A stretch of DNA of 64,000 nt, from the NCBI GenBank assembly GCA_977017575.1, contig CDRNVI010000040.1:186001-250000 (forward strand). The letters run 5' to 3'. The translations under genes were made by a program, and so were the position numbers. The notes below the pieces were generated by a model. That model worked only from the letters and a program-made list of their open reading frames with translations, did not search any database and was not told where the DNA came from. This document shows, one piece after another, positions 19,654 to 30,113 of this stretch (position 1 is its first letter; each line of letters begins with the position of its first letter). The DNA comes from Paramoeba atlantica. Taxonomy: Eukaryota; Discosea.

Positions 19654-20103
19654 GTTAACATGCCAGGGGGGCATGTTATGGTGCTACAGGCATGTTATGG
19701 TGTTACAGGCATGTTAAATTTCTGAACCTCCGTTTGAAAAAATAAGGAAAGCAATCGACACAAAAATTCTACATGAAAAAGGTCGGAGAACTCTACTATC
19801 AGGAGCTCAACACCTTCATCAGCAGCTTCGTCTTCCTCATCATCATCCTCTTCTTCTTCTTCCTGCTTGTCTTCCTCTTCCTCACCCTCCTCCTCTTCTT
19901 CAGAGAATTCTTCTTCACAGGATTCCTCACGAGTATGACCCTGATTCGACAATGAAAAATGAACACATTATAAAAAAAATACAGATTAAAGAAACGAGAG
20001 GAAAATATAGTGTATTAAAAAAAGGCTCGGCTTCGCCGAGAAAATCAGAAGGGGAGGGCATGTTATAAGGGTATGTTACATGCCGGGGGGGGGGCATGTT
20101 AAC
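19654..20103. mobile_element. Short TIR element with GTTAACATGCC ends and C-runs
   Basis: The left end GTTAACATGCC followed by GCATGTTATGG is mirrored by GGCATGTTAAC at the right. The motif GGCATGTTA recurs in both end regions. The centre holds a GA/TC-rich low-complexity stretch (19795-19920) that would encode a poly-Glu/Asp tract on the minus strand, and a UUCG-type hairpin (CTCGGCTTCGCCGAG, about 20024). Confidence 0.55.
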
Positions 20104-20434
20104 GTGATATAGGCATTTTAACCCGTGCTCTCGTTTATAAGAAAATGCTTTACTGAATTCGCACACATCAGAAATGTGTCATAAATATTCATTCAACAAT
20201 CGCATCGATTTGAGAATCCAATCGCTTAATATTGCAGTACACCGCCATCTTTTCCGGAGATATACTGCCTTGTCGACTACTGTACTTATGTGACATTACT
20301 GAATCGCATTACTGGAATCGCAATCAGTGACTATGGGTCGAACCCAAAGGTAGCATCTTACAGCACGATGAACAGCATTGTTCATTGAGGCAAAGTCGCT
20401 TTCGCCCAAAATACCCAAACGCCGATATAGCTCG

Positions 20435-21551
20435 TCAATCTTTTTGGGCACCATTGAACGCACCATGCTTTTCATGATACATGGGCGGCAGTACCCAGTG
20501 GTGAGGACCTACGTATAGCACCGCTACCATAATGTGTTCCCCGAGAACCTGATCGGTGCCTCCGTCTAAAGCAATTCCAAACAACTCGTAGCTGTCGACC
20601 AGCTCATGAATTTGGCGCCATAATTTCGCTTCCAAGACGGCCATGTCGATTTCCAAAGTACCTACTTCTTTTGGCATGGTCCGCAGAATGTCACCTCTCG
20701 GGCGCATTGTACGGCCATCGTTGTCCAATCTGTTGCGCGAAGTGCAGGGCGACCGATAGAGGAATATTGGTGGATGCAGCGATGGTAGGAAAATCAGTGT
20801 GCCAAAATTCGTATAGTGTCTTCTCCTCCTGCACTAACGCCACAGATTGTTTCGAAATTCCATATGATTTAGGTGGCGGTTGTATGTCAATTCACAAAGA
20901 GAATGAAAAATTTCGGAGCAGCGCTTGCAACGTAGATGAATAAAGTGGTTCATTTGATCCAGCAGAGCAAGATCATCGCACATATTGCGTTTTTCCGATG
21001 AAAGACATGCAATGGCTGCCGTACAAACTTCATCAACGAAATTTTCCTTGATCGAATGAAGTCTGGGCAAGGCGGGCCCTCTCCTCTTCCGCTTCGAAGT
21101 TCGACGGGGGGGTCACGAGAGATTTCATCGAGAGAAGTTTGACTTGGAGCCTCTGCCCTACGCTCTGCGAGAGTAGTAGCCGCTTCTCGACGGGCACTAG
21201 CAGTGGCTAAGTTGTAAATAAGAGCAGCAGTATATTGCGAGTGCACAAACACTCGGTGTTTGTGGACCACATTTCGGTAACTTCGGTACGTAAAATTTCT
21301 TTCCTTGCAACAGATTCTTCAATTTCTATTTGAGAAAACAGAACATGCCGACATAAAGCGTTAGCTCGGAGTACGAGTTCAGACATTTGAAGAGAGAGCA
21401 CATGCTTTTCACCATGAGTTTCAACGTACGCCCTCACTCGTTCGTTCCGTCGACAAAGTTCTCGTTGAGATAGTTGACCTGATATTGACAAGTATTGGGT
21501 AACCAAACTGCGCGGCTCGGAATACTTTTCTTTGCCCTTCTTGCGTGGCAT
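20435..21551 (-). pseudogene. Decayed hAT-like transposase
   Basis: Read on the minus strand, coding signal passes through at least four frames. It starts near 21551 (MPRKKGKEKYSEPRS, basic N-terminus), continues through 21270-20950 and 21070-20834, and ends at 20435. The last part reads FGIALDGGTDQVLGEHIMV, which resembles the first catalytic-Asp strand of hAT/DUF4371-type RNase-H-fold transposases. Frameshifts between these pieces make it non-functional. The family call rests on that one motif. Confidence 0.4.
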
Positions 21552-21600
21552 AAAACAATAGGACTTTGGTTGATTGTATAAAATTACCGCAGAAACACTT

Positions 21601-21986
21601 ATTACTGTACCCCCCCCCTACTTATCTGTCACTACTTTTCGCGAAAAGGTGACAGATAACTAGGGCGGTAGGGGTGTGACAGATAACTAGGCGGATCAGT
21701 GTGCGACAGATAACTAGGGAGGGGGTCTGTCACAAAAAAAAGTCAGAACATGGAATTACAGAAACGGTTTATAATAGCACCACGCACGACTTTTGCTTGA
21801 AATACAAAAAAAAAGAATGTAAGTTTCATTTCATGACCTTTTTTGGAAAAAAGTATTTTACCTATTTTTAAAAAGCGACAGATAACTAGGGGGGGCAGTC
21901 GACCAAAAAAAAATCGAAGTGTCAAAAAGTGACAGATAACTAGGGGGGGTGATGTGTGACAGATAATTAGGGGGGGGTACAGTAAT
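21601..21986. mobile_element. TIR element with ACTGTACCCCCCC ends and iterated CAGATAACTAGG motif
   Basis: ATTACTGTACCCCC at the left is matched by GGGTACAGTAAT at the right. The arms continue with TTATCTGTCAC and its complement for about 30 bp. Inside, GTGACAGATAACTAGGG or a close variant appears six times in direct orientation, in two clusters near 21650-21715 and 21875-21970. Such subterminal arrays are typical transposase-binding sites. No coding region is present. Confidence 0.7.
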
Positions 21987-22883
21987 ACAAAACCTAAGTT
22001 TAATACAGAAACAAATAATATATTACTCATTGGATACGCAACCCAGGAACAACGGGGCGCGAAGCGCCGCGAGCTCCGTTTTTACCAGTACTGTTTCTAG
22101 AACTTTCTGGTTTTATATAAATTTGTAGAAAACTAGGAAGCTTCTTCGGTTAGAACTTATAAAGAATTATGAAAGGGGGGGTAATGCTTGTTTCTGTCTT
22201 ACGCTTGTTATGATATTGAATGGCACCAAGTTCGAGAAGCTTCTTTCTTACTTCGTCTACACCGTCTGTCTCCTACTCAGAACTTTCATAGGCTTTGGCG
22301 CGGTACACTTCTCTCAGCAGAACCCTAAACTTTTCGGGGCTAGGAGGAAGCTTCTCGATGAACGCTTTGATCTTAGCTCGGAGCGATGCAGGTTAGGAAT
22401 TCACTTCTCCAGTGAAGCTGTTCCAAACGTTTTTGAGAACCGTGGACATAGTACGTTCCCCCTTACTGTCCAATGGATGTTCAATTTTTGGACAAAGTTG
22501 ATAGATGCGCGCACGTACTTCGTTCCATCATTCGCCCAGGCAATTCTCTTTTTGCACGCCATAATGACGTGGGCAACATGAGAAAATGTTAGTCGAAGGC
22601 CGCAAAGACTACGCCGAAAGAATTGACTTGACAAAGAACGCATCGACCCTTTTGTTCATCTGGAGTCGGGCACCACTGGCAATAAATGCAAAAAGAAGGG
22701 CGGTTCGGACGCGAAATAGTGAACGATGTCGTGGTCTGACACTATCTCAAGCATTGCTTTCGAAGAATGGAGGATTGTATATTTATGAGTAAATACTATT
22801 GGGATTGTTTCTTACTTGTTCTATTTTGTAAGCCTGCGACAGTAATTCAACATTAACCTACTTCCCCCTCCATAAGTAATTAT
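21987..22883. other. Region without a recognised gene
   Basis: Two short open frames (22210-22581 plus, 22401-22643 minus) overlap here; the minus one reads MACKKRIAWANDGTKYVRAS in part and could be a transposon-protein remnant, but I cannot place it. GCGCGAAGCGCCGCG near 22057 is a small hairpin. The right edge carries CCCTCCATAAGTAATTATA, whose complement recurs at 30767-30785. Confidence 0.35.
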
Positions 22884-23065
22884 ACTGTCCCCCCTCCCCT
22901 TAAGCGCACCCGGCCAGACCCCCCTGTTTAAGCGCACACAGAGTTGAAGAGAAGGGGGCCGGCGGCGCGAAGCGGCGCCAATTTTTTTTTACGTAACGAT
23001 TCAGACCCCCCCGTTTAAGCGCACTTTTCACGGAAAACGAGGTGCGCTTAAACGGGGGGGACAGT
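22884..23065. mobile_element. Small TIR element with ACTGTCCCCCC ends and iterated TTTAAGCGCAC motif
   Basis: ACTGTCCCCCCTCCCCTTAA at the left is matched by TTAAACGGGGGGGACAGT at the right. TTAAGCGCAC occurs four times in total, three in one direction and one inverted at the right end. A GC-rich hairpin (GGCGGCGCGAAGCGGCGCC) lies in the middle. It is 182 bp long and non-coding. Confidence 0.7.
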
Positions 23066-23092
23066 AAGTATAAATTATAAGTTTTTTGAACT

Positions 23093-23125
23093 TAACGATA
23101 AAGATACAGTTTCTGTACCTTGTTG
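23093..23125 (+). other. Spliced-leader sequence at the 5' end of retroelement B
   Basis: It has the same 33 bases as 17427-17459. The sequence after it (ATTTATTTCC) differs from that of element A, so the leader is far better conserved than the adjoining element sequence, as expected if it was added by trans-splicing. Confidence 0.85.
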
Positions 23126-23165
23126 ATTTATTTCCTCCTTTCCTTCACTACTACTTCTCCCCCCC

Positions 23166-24990
23166 ATGTCAGAACTCCCGCTCAAGGGACTCTTGTTCTG
23201 CGCTTACTGTGGCTCGAAATTCGAACCACTCTCCCCCACCCACCGGTTGTGCCCAGTCTGTTTATCCACAACCGGCACTGCGTCCCGTATCATTTGGGAC
23301 AAACCTAGCACCCTTGGGCCCGTTAACAACGGACTCAGGCAGACATCCACCTCCCGAGAGGCCAGAAGCATCCCCCAGAAGCATCCCCCAGAAGCATCCC
23401 CCAGAAGCTCGTCCTCCCGCGCGAGGTCGAACTCGAGACCGCCCCTTCACCGACAGTCCGAAGGACCTCACACACGCTCGCCATCCAGTGTATCTTTCGC
23501 CCCCAGGAACACTTCTTCACATGACTCCGAGTCATACGCCGACAAGGCCAAATCCCTTTCACCCCCGATTCTTAGGAAAACAAGGTTAGGTACAGATCCC
23601 CCCTCAAACCTCTACACCCCTTGGCAGAGCCCCATCACTCAAGGAACAGCTAGCTCTCATAGGTAAGATGAACCAGGATTTCCTGGGTATCTACATCAAA
23701 CACCAGCGAGACGACGGAGTGCCCTTCGGGTTGAAGAGGGAAGTGACAGCCAACCGGCTGTCATGCGCCGTCCGAGAAATAGAGAGAGAGTACCTGGCGA
23801 CGAGGGATGCCCTCTACACCGAGTGGCTTGACCTCCTCTGTCAGGACGCCCGTCAGGAATACAGACATCGCCAGCTTGTCATAGACAAAGCCCACCTGTG
23901 TCAGACCTGCGGACAGGTTTTTCGGGACCAGCGACGTATGATCGAGCACAAAACCGTCCACGAAGTGGCCGCGGCCCGGGCGATGGTATCCCGTCTCTCA
24001 TCAGAGCACCGCCAGGGAGCTATGATGATTGCGGAACAACAGTGGGCCTCTGCCGCCGACCTCTTCAGCCATCTCTACCAACAACTCCAAAACCTGTACG
24101 CACCCCCCCGGCCCCTCCCCCGACCCCTCCCCCAGCCCCTCCCCCGGCCCCTCCCCCGGCCCCTCCCCCGGCCCCACGGAAACGTACAACTTGGAAGTGG
24201 ACAACCCTCCCCCCCCACCTTGCCGCCAAACCTCCCGCCCTCACAAACACCCCAACCGACGCCCCTAGCGGCCCTTACCCATCACCTCCCCACCAGCAAG
24301 GCGGACACCAACTCTCATCTTCGACGCAACCCTCCGAAGAACCATGGACTAGGGTCAACCTGCACCTCGGACCCCACTTGGCCGGACACATCCAGGTCCC
24401 CGTCCCTGCCAGACACCCCCTACAGAGTTTCGTACAAGCGGTGGGCTTTACCTTGGGGGTCCCCCCCGACCGCATAAGCCTGACCAACGAGCCGGGAGGG
24501 CCATACCTGGTGACCGATGAGGACCTGGAAGAGGCTGAGTGCATTTGGGCCTCTCTGCTCACTCCAAACCACGGCCCCTCCCACGGTCCCCACGTCAAAG
24601 TCTTCGACGGATCGGGAGCAGGAGCAAGCATAGAGACGCCGTCTAATCTCCCAGGCGAACATATCCCCTTTTCCCTATGCCACGCCCTGGGTGTAGCCCA
24701 GTGCTTCGCAGGAGCCTGGACGCCGTTCGTGTCGGAGGGCGGAACGGCTTGCTGGAGCTTCACGCCCACGGAGGGACTGATAGCTGACTCGGGGTGGTCG
24801 GCCGAGTTAGTCCGGTGTAACCTCCGTAGAGGGTGCATCGAAGCCAACCCGGGACCACGCCGCGCAAAACGGAAGAATAAAACGCCCAAATCCTCCGGCC
24901 CCGCGGACAGTAACCCCGTGAACGTAACGGGACAGACGAGCACTCAAACCGAGGACACCCCCACCCCACTACCCGACCCCCACATTACAG
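23166..24990 (+). pseudogene. ORF1-like protein of retroelement B, frameshifted
   Basis: It starts at ATG 23166 with a zinc ribbon (CAYCGSKF, then CPVC), continues in the frame of 23668-24200 with a C2H2 finger (CQTCGQVF, then H-x4-H at about 23905-23970), and passes into a third frame near 24100-24200. The switch occurs in a Pro-rich repeat of CCCCTCCCCCGG units. The last frame carries GAWTPFVSEGGTACWSF and CNLRRGCIEANPGP. The order of domains equals that of element A. The likely role is RNA binding in the retroelement particle. Confidence 0.7.
24831..24857 (+). other. 2A-like ribosome-skipping motif, element B
   Basis: It encodes G-C-I-E-A-N-P-G-P after CNLRR. Codon by codon, it differs from element A at most third positions yet keeps every amino acid from the preceding Cys to the final Pro. 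Confidence 0.7.
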
Positions 24991-25018
24991 ACCCCATTCC
25001 CACACCCCCGCATCAGGG

Positions 25019-25407
25019 GGGGGCATGCCGGACGCCAGCGAGGATTGCGCCGAGGCTGGCAGCCTCAGAGCGGGCCCGTATCCAAAATCCCATTGTAATG
25101 GGGGGTCCATCCCGACACACAACAGCCTGTCCTCGGGCCCTAAGTCCACATCCCCTGTTCTGGGGGGGCCATGCCGGACGCCAGCGAGGATTGCGCCGAG
25201 GCTGGCAGCCTCAGAGCGGGCCCGTATCCAAAATCCCATTGTAATGGGGGGCCCACCCCGACACCCAACAGCTTTTCTTCGGGCCCTAAGTCCACATCCC
25301 CTGTTCTGGGGGGGCCATGCCGGACGCCAGCGAGGATTGCGCCGAGGCTGGCAGCCTCAGAGCGGGCCCGTATCCAAAATCCCATTGTAATGGGGGGCCC
25401 ACCCCGC
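25019..25407 (+). repeat. 146-bp tandem repeat, about 2.7 copies
   Basis: CATGCCGGACGCCAGCGAGG recurs at 25024, 25170 and 25316, giving a period of 146 bases. Copies are nearly identical. Because 146 is not a multiple of three, each copy is read in a different frame. It lies between the 2A motif and the interrupted RT region of element B. Confidence 0.9.
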
Positions 25408-26550
25408 ACTCTCGCGGGACCCTGATCGAGCACATCGCGGCGGCCGCCAATGTGCCCAAAATTTCTCAGCGGACGACGGGAGAGGGGGGGACATCGGAGG
25501 TGGGGGGGTGTCTTCCACCACACGAAGCAAGCAATCCACCCCGACAACCCAGGGCATACCTATGTGTTCTATGAACACTTTTTTTTGTTCATTGAACACA
25601 TAGAACGCATTGAACACTTTTTGGGGAGGTACACATCACACGAACATGTCGATTATTATTCATAAAACCTTTTTGTTTTGCGCATATCCAAGTGATTACA
25701 CATGCCCTAGCTATGCAGTATAAGAATGCCGCGGTATGAGGTTCTCTCTTAGTACGCGTGGCAGCTTTTTTTGTACTCGCCGAACGTAATGCATTTCTCA
25801 TTTCAAAATATTTTGCTGTTGTTGTTGCAAAAAACTATTGTTTCCCTCATTTAGTCAAGCATTATCTATTACCCTCAACAATTTCTAATGAGAGGACGAG
25901 GTCCCACAGGAACCTTTCGTGCCCGTCGAAGAAAAATGGGAAGCCACCAATCCAAATACAAAAATAAATCCAGTATCCAATATGACCGACTTAAAGTCGG
26001 TTAAAAAGCTTCACACTTTCACCTTGAAAGCTTTCATCTATGACTTCCAAGTTCAGAGTTTATATTTGTCTGATACGGTACAAACAAACAATATTTTTCC
26101 CATAACCTACAAATAATCCTCAAGGTATTCAAAATTTGCAAAGATACAATTCCATCAATTCTTTCCTTACGTAGACGGTTTCCTATTACCGCCAGTTCTC
26201 GCAACCTTACCTCGAAGCACACTTCGTACCTCAGCTTCGCGCTTGGATGCCGGAATGTCTCGCGCTGGCCCATTTCCAAGGGATTTCATTTTGAGTAAGG
26301 CCTTCAAAGACCATAAAGGCTGTGAATTCTCCTCATTTTCCGAGTTGTCAGTTGTTTTTCTCCTTTTTGGTATCGGAAGCCGATCCACTTTCATGCGAAA
26401 CATAAATAATATACCATCAGCCTCACTTTCATACGAAACACAAGCCTTTATAAAATGATCACAGACGAATCCAATGGCTTGGGCGCTTAAAAATTATTCA
26501 AAAAGTGTGTTCAAAAATTAGTAATTTACGAGTGGATTATATTACGGTTA

Positions 26551-26635
26551 CAGTGTTGTATTTAATTACGGTATTACTTAATTACGCTTTTAAGGTAAGC
26601 GTAATTAAATAATACCGTAATTAAATATAACACTG
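26551..26635. repeat. AT-rich palindrome
   Basis: CAGTGTTGTATTTAATTACG is mirrored by its near-complement ending AACACTG, giving arms of about 38 bp around TTTTAAGGT. It may be a foldback element. Confidence 0.75.
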
Positions 26636-26879
26636 CAATCCATTTGCACCCCAATCCATTTCCATGGGGAACCACCCTCTCGAATGCGGTATTATTTTCC
26701 GAAATTGAAAAGTTTTTGCAAATTTTAGACCCCCTCCCCAGATGGAAATTTTCACCCCTGTATAAGCCTTTACTTATCCGATGTGTACAAAACGGTCTCG
26801 TTTGCCCCAAAACGTAAATACCGTATCGACAATACGGTATTAAGCTTTGACTCTCGCCTTATGCAGTGTATAAAATCGA

Positions 26880-27060
26880 ACGGCGAAAAAATGACTAAAT
26901 GGTAATTCTTCTCTAAAATATACGTATTCGCTTCTTTTTGTTTCGTTTCTTCACGCGCAAAGTCTTTGTGTTGAGATCTGCAAAATGCTACAAAAATCAG
27001 CTCAAACGGATGCTTGTACGAAAGAAAAAGTGGTGGGTCACTTTTCATTGGGTGGGGTTT
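26880..27060 (-). mobile_element. Remnant of the Tc1-like element family seen at 54747-55679
   Basis: The reverse complement aligns with 54747-54930, including TTTGCGCGTG/CAGATCTCAACACAA-like stretches and a weakened terminal repeat (GTGGGTCACTTTTCATTGGG). The rest of the element is missing or unrecognisable. Confidence 0.6.
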
Positions 27061-27700
27061 ATGAACGCTTTCCGTGGTGGAGGGTGTTTATCGTCATGAA
27101 AGGCTCAATACAAAGGCAATGCTCTTCACCTGCGACTTGAAGAATATGATAGCCACGCTAACAAAGCAGCGAAAGACTTGGAGCGCTTTCATGGCCTGCT
27201 TCTGAATAGAAACCTGGGTCCAGATGAAAAAAAGAAAGTACTCGATACACTTGTGGGTGAAAGGGGACTTTTCAAAGAAAAAACCTGAATTTTTTTCCTC
27301 ATCTTCGTTGTCGTCATTTCCACTAAACATTCTTTTTGCACTGTGAACACATTATATGCATTAAAGAAGTTTGTGTGCCGAATTGATTAAACGCCTAACA
27401 CGTGTTAGGACCAACCTAACTGGGGGTTGGGGCCTCTTCGTGGTCCCCCTTGACGCTGGAATCATATCGATGGCACAGACTCGCACCACCTATTCTGCCA
27501 TGTACCTACATGTACGTGAGGATCTAGGTCGTGTAGTACCATCTGGGGCCATTTGAATGAAACAAAGCTTCAAAAAAAAATTGTTTGTACTTCAGGAAAA
27601 AAAATCGAAAAAGTGTTCTATTGGTTCATAAAAGTGTTCATTGAACCATAGAAACACTGAACACACACAAGTGTTCATAGAACACATAGGTATGCCAGGG

Positions 27701-30084
27701 CGCTCCAGTTGAGGAGCGTGGGCAAGCCCCTTCCCCCGAAAACTTAGCACAGCTCCTTGGGAGGGGGTCCTTACGTAAGCTGTACGCACTCCAATACCCG
27801 GCTTGGAAGGAATACACCGCCGGTGTATGCCATGATTTTATTAACAAGTCAGTGGAGGGCAAGGTCGAGATGGCCTGGAACCTCCTCCTCGCCGTTAAAC
27901 GTTTCCTTTTTCTCCCCAAGGACAAGCTGTCGCCACGCCAGCTAGCGCGCGAACTGAGAATGCGTGCCCATCTAGAGGGTTCGGAGACCTTGACTCCATC
28001 CCCGAGTCAGGCCAACGGCCCCCCGTGGTCTGTCAAAAACGGGTCGAGGAATTGTGCAGGGCGGGTTGCTTCTCCAGGGCGGCCAAAACGATGGAGGCGC
28101 CCCTCAATCCTCCGGCCAACCCCACGGCGGCCCTAGAACAGGCTAAGCGTCCACACCCCACAGGCGGGCTCTACACTGCGGGGAAATTCAGGTACAATAG
28201 GGACCGACACGGAACCCTACCCTCCCCAGCCGATGTGGCCAGGAAGGCTCAAAGCCTGGCCCCTATCCGCGCCCCCGGACCTACGGGATGGACCAAGGAA
28301 CTGCTTGTCCCAATCCTCATGGAAGATGGACCCCGCGACTGTATCACGTGGATAATCCACGGGATAATGACTAACTCCCTCCCCCCCTCAATGAGGGAAC
28401 TGCTCACGGGGGCGTCTTTAAAACTATTCACCAAACCGGACTCCCCGGCGGGGCGCCACTCTTCCTACAGGCCCGTCGCCATGGGAGGGTGCATCCTCAA
28501 GGTGGCGGGGCTCCTTGCCCTGGATGAAATCCGGGAACATCTCCCCACTTACTTTCAGGGCATCTAGTTTGGAGCCCAATACACGCAGGGGTGTGAGCAC
28601 ATAATTTATAATGTGCGACAGCACTTCAGGGACAGGCCGAAGGAGGTCATCGTGGCTGCAGACCTCGAGAACGCTTTCAATAGCATCTCACGGTCGGCAA
28701 TTTTTAGGGCGGTAAGGGGGGATCCGAAACTTCTCCCCATTGAGGGCATCACCCTTTTCAGCTACGGTACCACAAGTACCCTTCACCTTGGGGAAGGCCA
28801 ATGCATCACGAGCTCAAGGGGGGTCAAGCAAGGTGACCCCATGGCTCCCATCCTATTTGCCATAGGGATCCAGGGGGCAATCGCCAGAGTGGCGGCCAAC
28901 TTCACAGGTGCGCTGAAGGTCTGGGCGTACCTAGATGACGTCACCTTTGCTGGTGAACCCAAGGTTTGCGCGGAAGCCCTAGAGGCCCTCCGCGAGGAGC
29001 TGAAGCATCTTGGGCTACGGCTAAATACCGCTAAATGCAAAGTAACTACTAGACGCGAGGACCTCTTCTCCGAGTTCTCCGGATCTCGCATGGTCAACTC
29101 CCCCGGGGGGTCAAACTACTGGGGTCAAACTTCGTCGGGGTGTCGGAGGCTAGGGAGGAAGAATGGGTGCTTTCCAAGGCCCCCAAGGTAATCTCCTTCC
29201 TGGGGAAACTCAAGGACATTAGCAGGCAATGCGCCTTGCCCCTCTTAAGACTCTGTGAGAGTCCTCGATGGAACTGCATCGTAAGGACCCACGAGCCCCG
29301 GGTCACTAAAGTGGCCAATACCCAGGTCGACAAAGCTGTCCTGGCATCTGCTGAGGCCTTGCTCGGGGGGATGGGCTCCTTGGGAAAAACGCCGTTCTCC
29401 AATAACCTTTTCACGGCAGATTTCCTGGGGACCATCCCCTTCGAGCACAAGGCGGAAGAAATACAGGCCAAGGCGAAGAACGCCCTACAGGGCCGACCCC
29501 AAGGCATGTCAGCCAAGGAACAGCGGCGCAACCTCTGTGAGGCCGCGTTGGGGAAAGCTCCGACGGCTACCCAACTGGTCTGCATGCGACAGACCCAGAA
29601 CATTCACTCCACTAAGTGGGTGAACGCATGGCCCAACAGGCCGGAGTATTACATGCGGGACCCGCAGTGGGAGACTGCGGCCCGTCTCCGGTACTTGGTC
29701 GCCGGGGGCCCGACATATGCTTCCAGCAGGGACGGAAGACCGCCCAAGTTGATGTCACAGTTGTGAACCCACTGGCCCCGTCCTACGTGGAGAAGGAGGC
29801 CGCAGAGCCTTCTCATACCCTGAGGATGGCCGAAGCGGCGCTCACACGATGAGATGGCGACCGCCTGAGGGAAGGAATTTTACCCCTTGGCCTTCACCAC
29901 GTACGGGATCCCGGACCCAGAGACCTTGAACTTCCTAACCAAGGTGGCCCGGGCCCACACATCCGACAAGAACGGATGCATGTCCCACCTTCTGATGGCC
30001 ATAGGGGTGGCCATCCAGAAAGGTAATGCCCAGATTGTACAGGCGGCAGTACAAGACTGGTACCGCCGCGGGGTACGAGGCTAG
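27701..30084 (+). pseudogene. Reverse transcriptase and restriction-like endonuclease of retroelement B
   Basis: After the insertion, the frame from 27703 reads ENLAQLLGRGSLRKLY and AWNLLLAVKRFLFLPKDKL (pre-RT region), then shifts near 28010. The RT frame has APGPTGWTKELL and RHSSYRPVAMGG, a TAG at 28565, then motif A AADLENAFNSI (about 28655), motif B GVKQGDPMAPILF (QGDP at 28829), motif C YLDD (28928) and LNTAKCK. Further frames carry NIHSTKWVNAWPNRPEYYM and, after a shift near 29710, a PD...DVT core (P-D at 29709-29714, D at 29751) in GRKTAQVDVTVVNPLAPSY. This fits a PD-(D/E)XK endonuclease. The C-terminal VAIQKGNAQIVQ block ends at 30084. It is inactive. Confidence 0.8.
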
Positions 30085-30113
30085 CTGGGCGATGGGGTTT
30101 AGGGAGAGGGAAA

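Larger units (their letters stand above)
25555..27694. mobile_element. 2.1-kb TIR element inserted in retroelement B
   Basis: The left end CATACCTATGTGTTCTATGA is mirrored exactly at the right end (27669-27694), and the arms extend to about 26 bp. The six bases CCAGGG flank both sides (25549-25554 and 27695-27700) as a target-site duplication. Subterminal regions repeat GTTCAT(T)GAAC-like motifs. Inside are a palindrome (26551-26635), a Tc1-like remnant (about 26880-27060) and small frames of unknown origin: minus 26167-26403 with basic PKRRK, and plus 27095-27287 ending ERGLFKEKT. No intact transposase is visible. Confidence 0.7.
23093..30113 (+). mobile_element. Non-LTR retroelement B (CRE/R2-group type), complete layout but degenerate
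   Basis: The layout is: spliced-leader sequence (23093-23125), ORF1-like region with zinc fingers and 2A motif, 146-bp tandem repeats, then (after a 2.1-kb insertion) reverse transcriptase and a restriction-like endonuclease domain, ending near a short A-run at 30109. The RT-then-PD-(D/E)XK order is that of the CRE/SLACS/R2 group, whose kinetoplastid members target spliced-leader genes. Frameshifts and a TAG codon (28565) show it is inactive. Excluding the insertion it is about 4.9 kb. Confidence 0.75.

Noticed and set aside
25019-25407. CRISPR-like array
   Set aside because: The units are contiguous 146-bp tandem copies without unique spacers, and the genome is eukaryotic.
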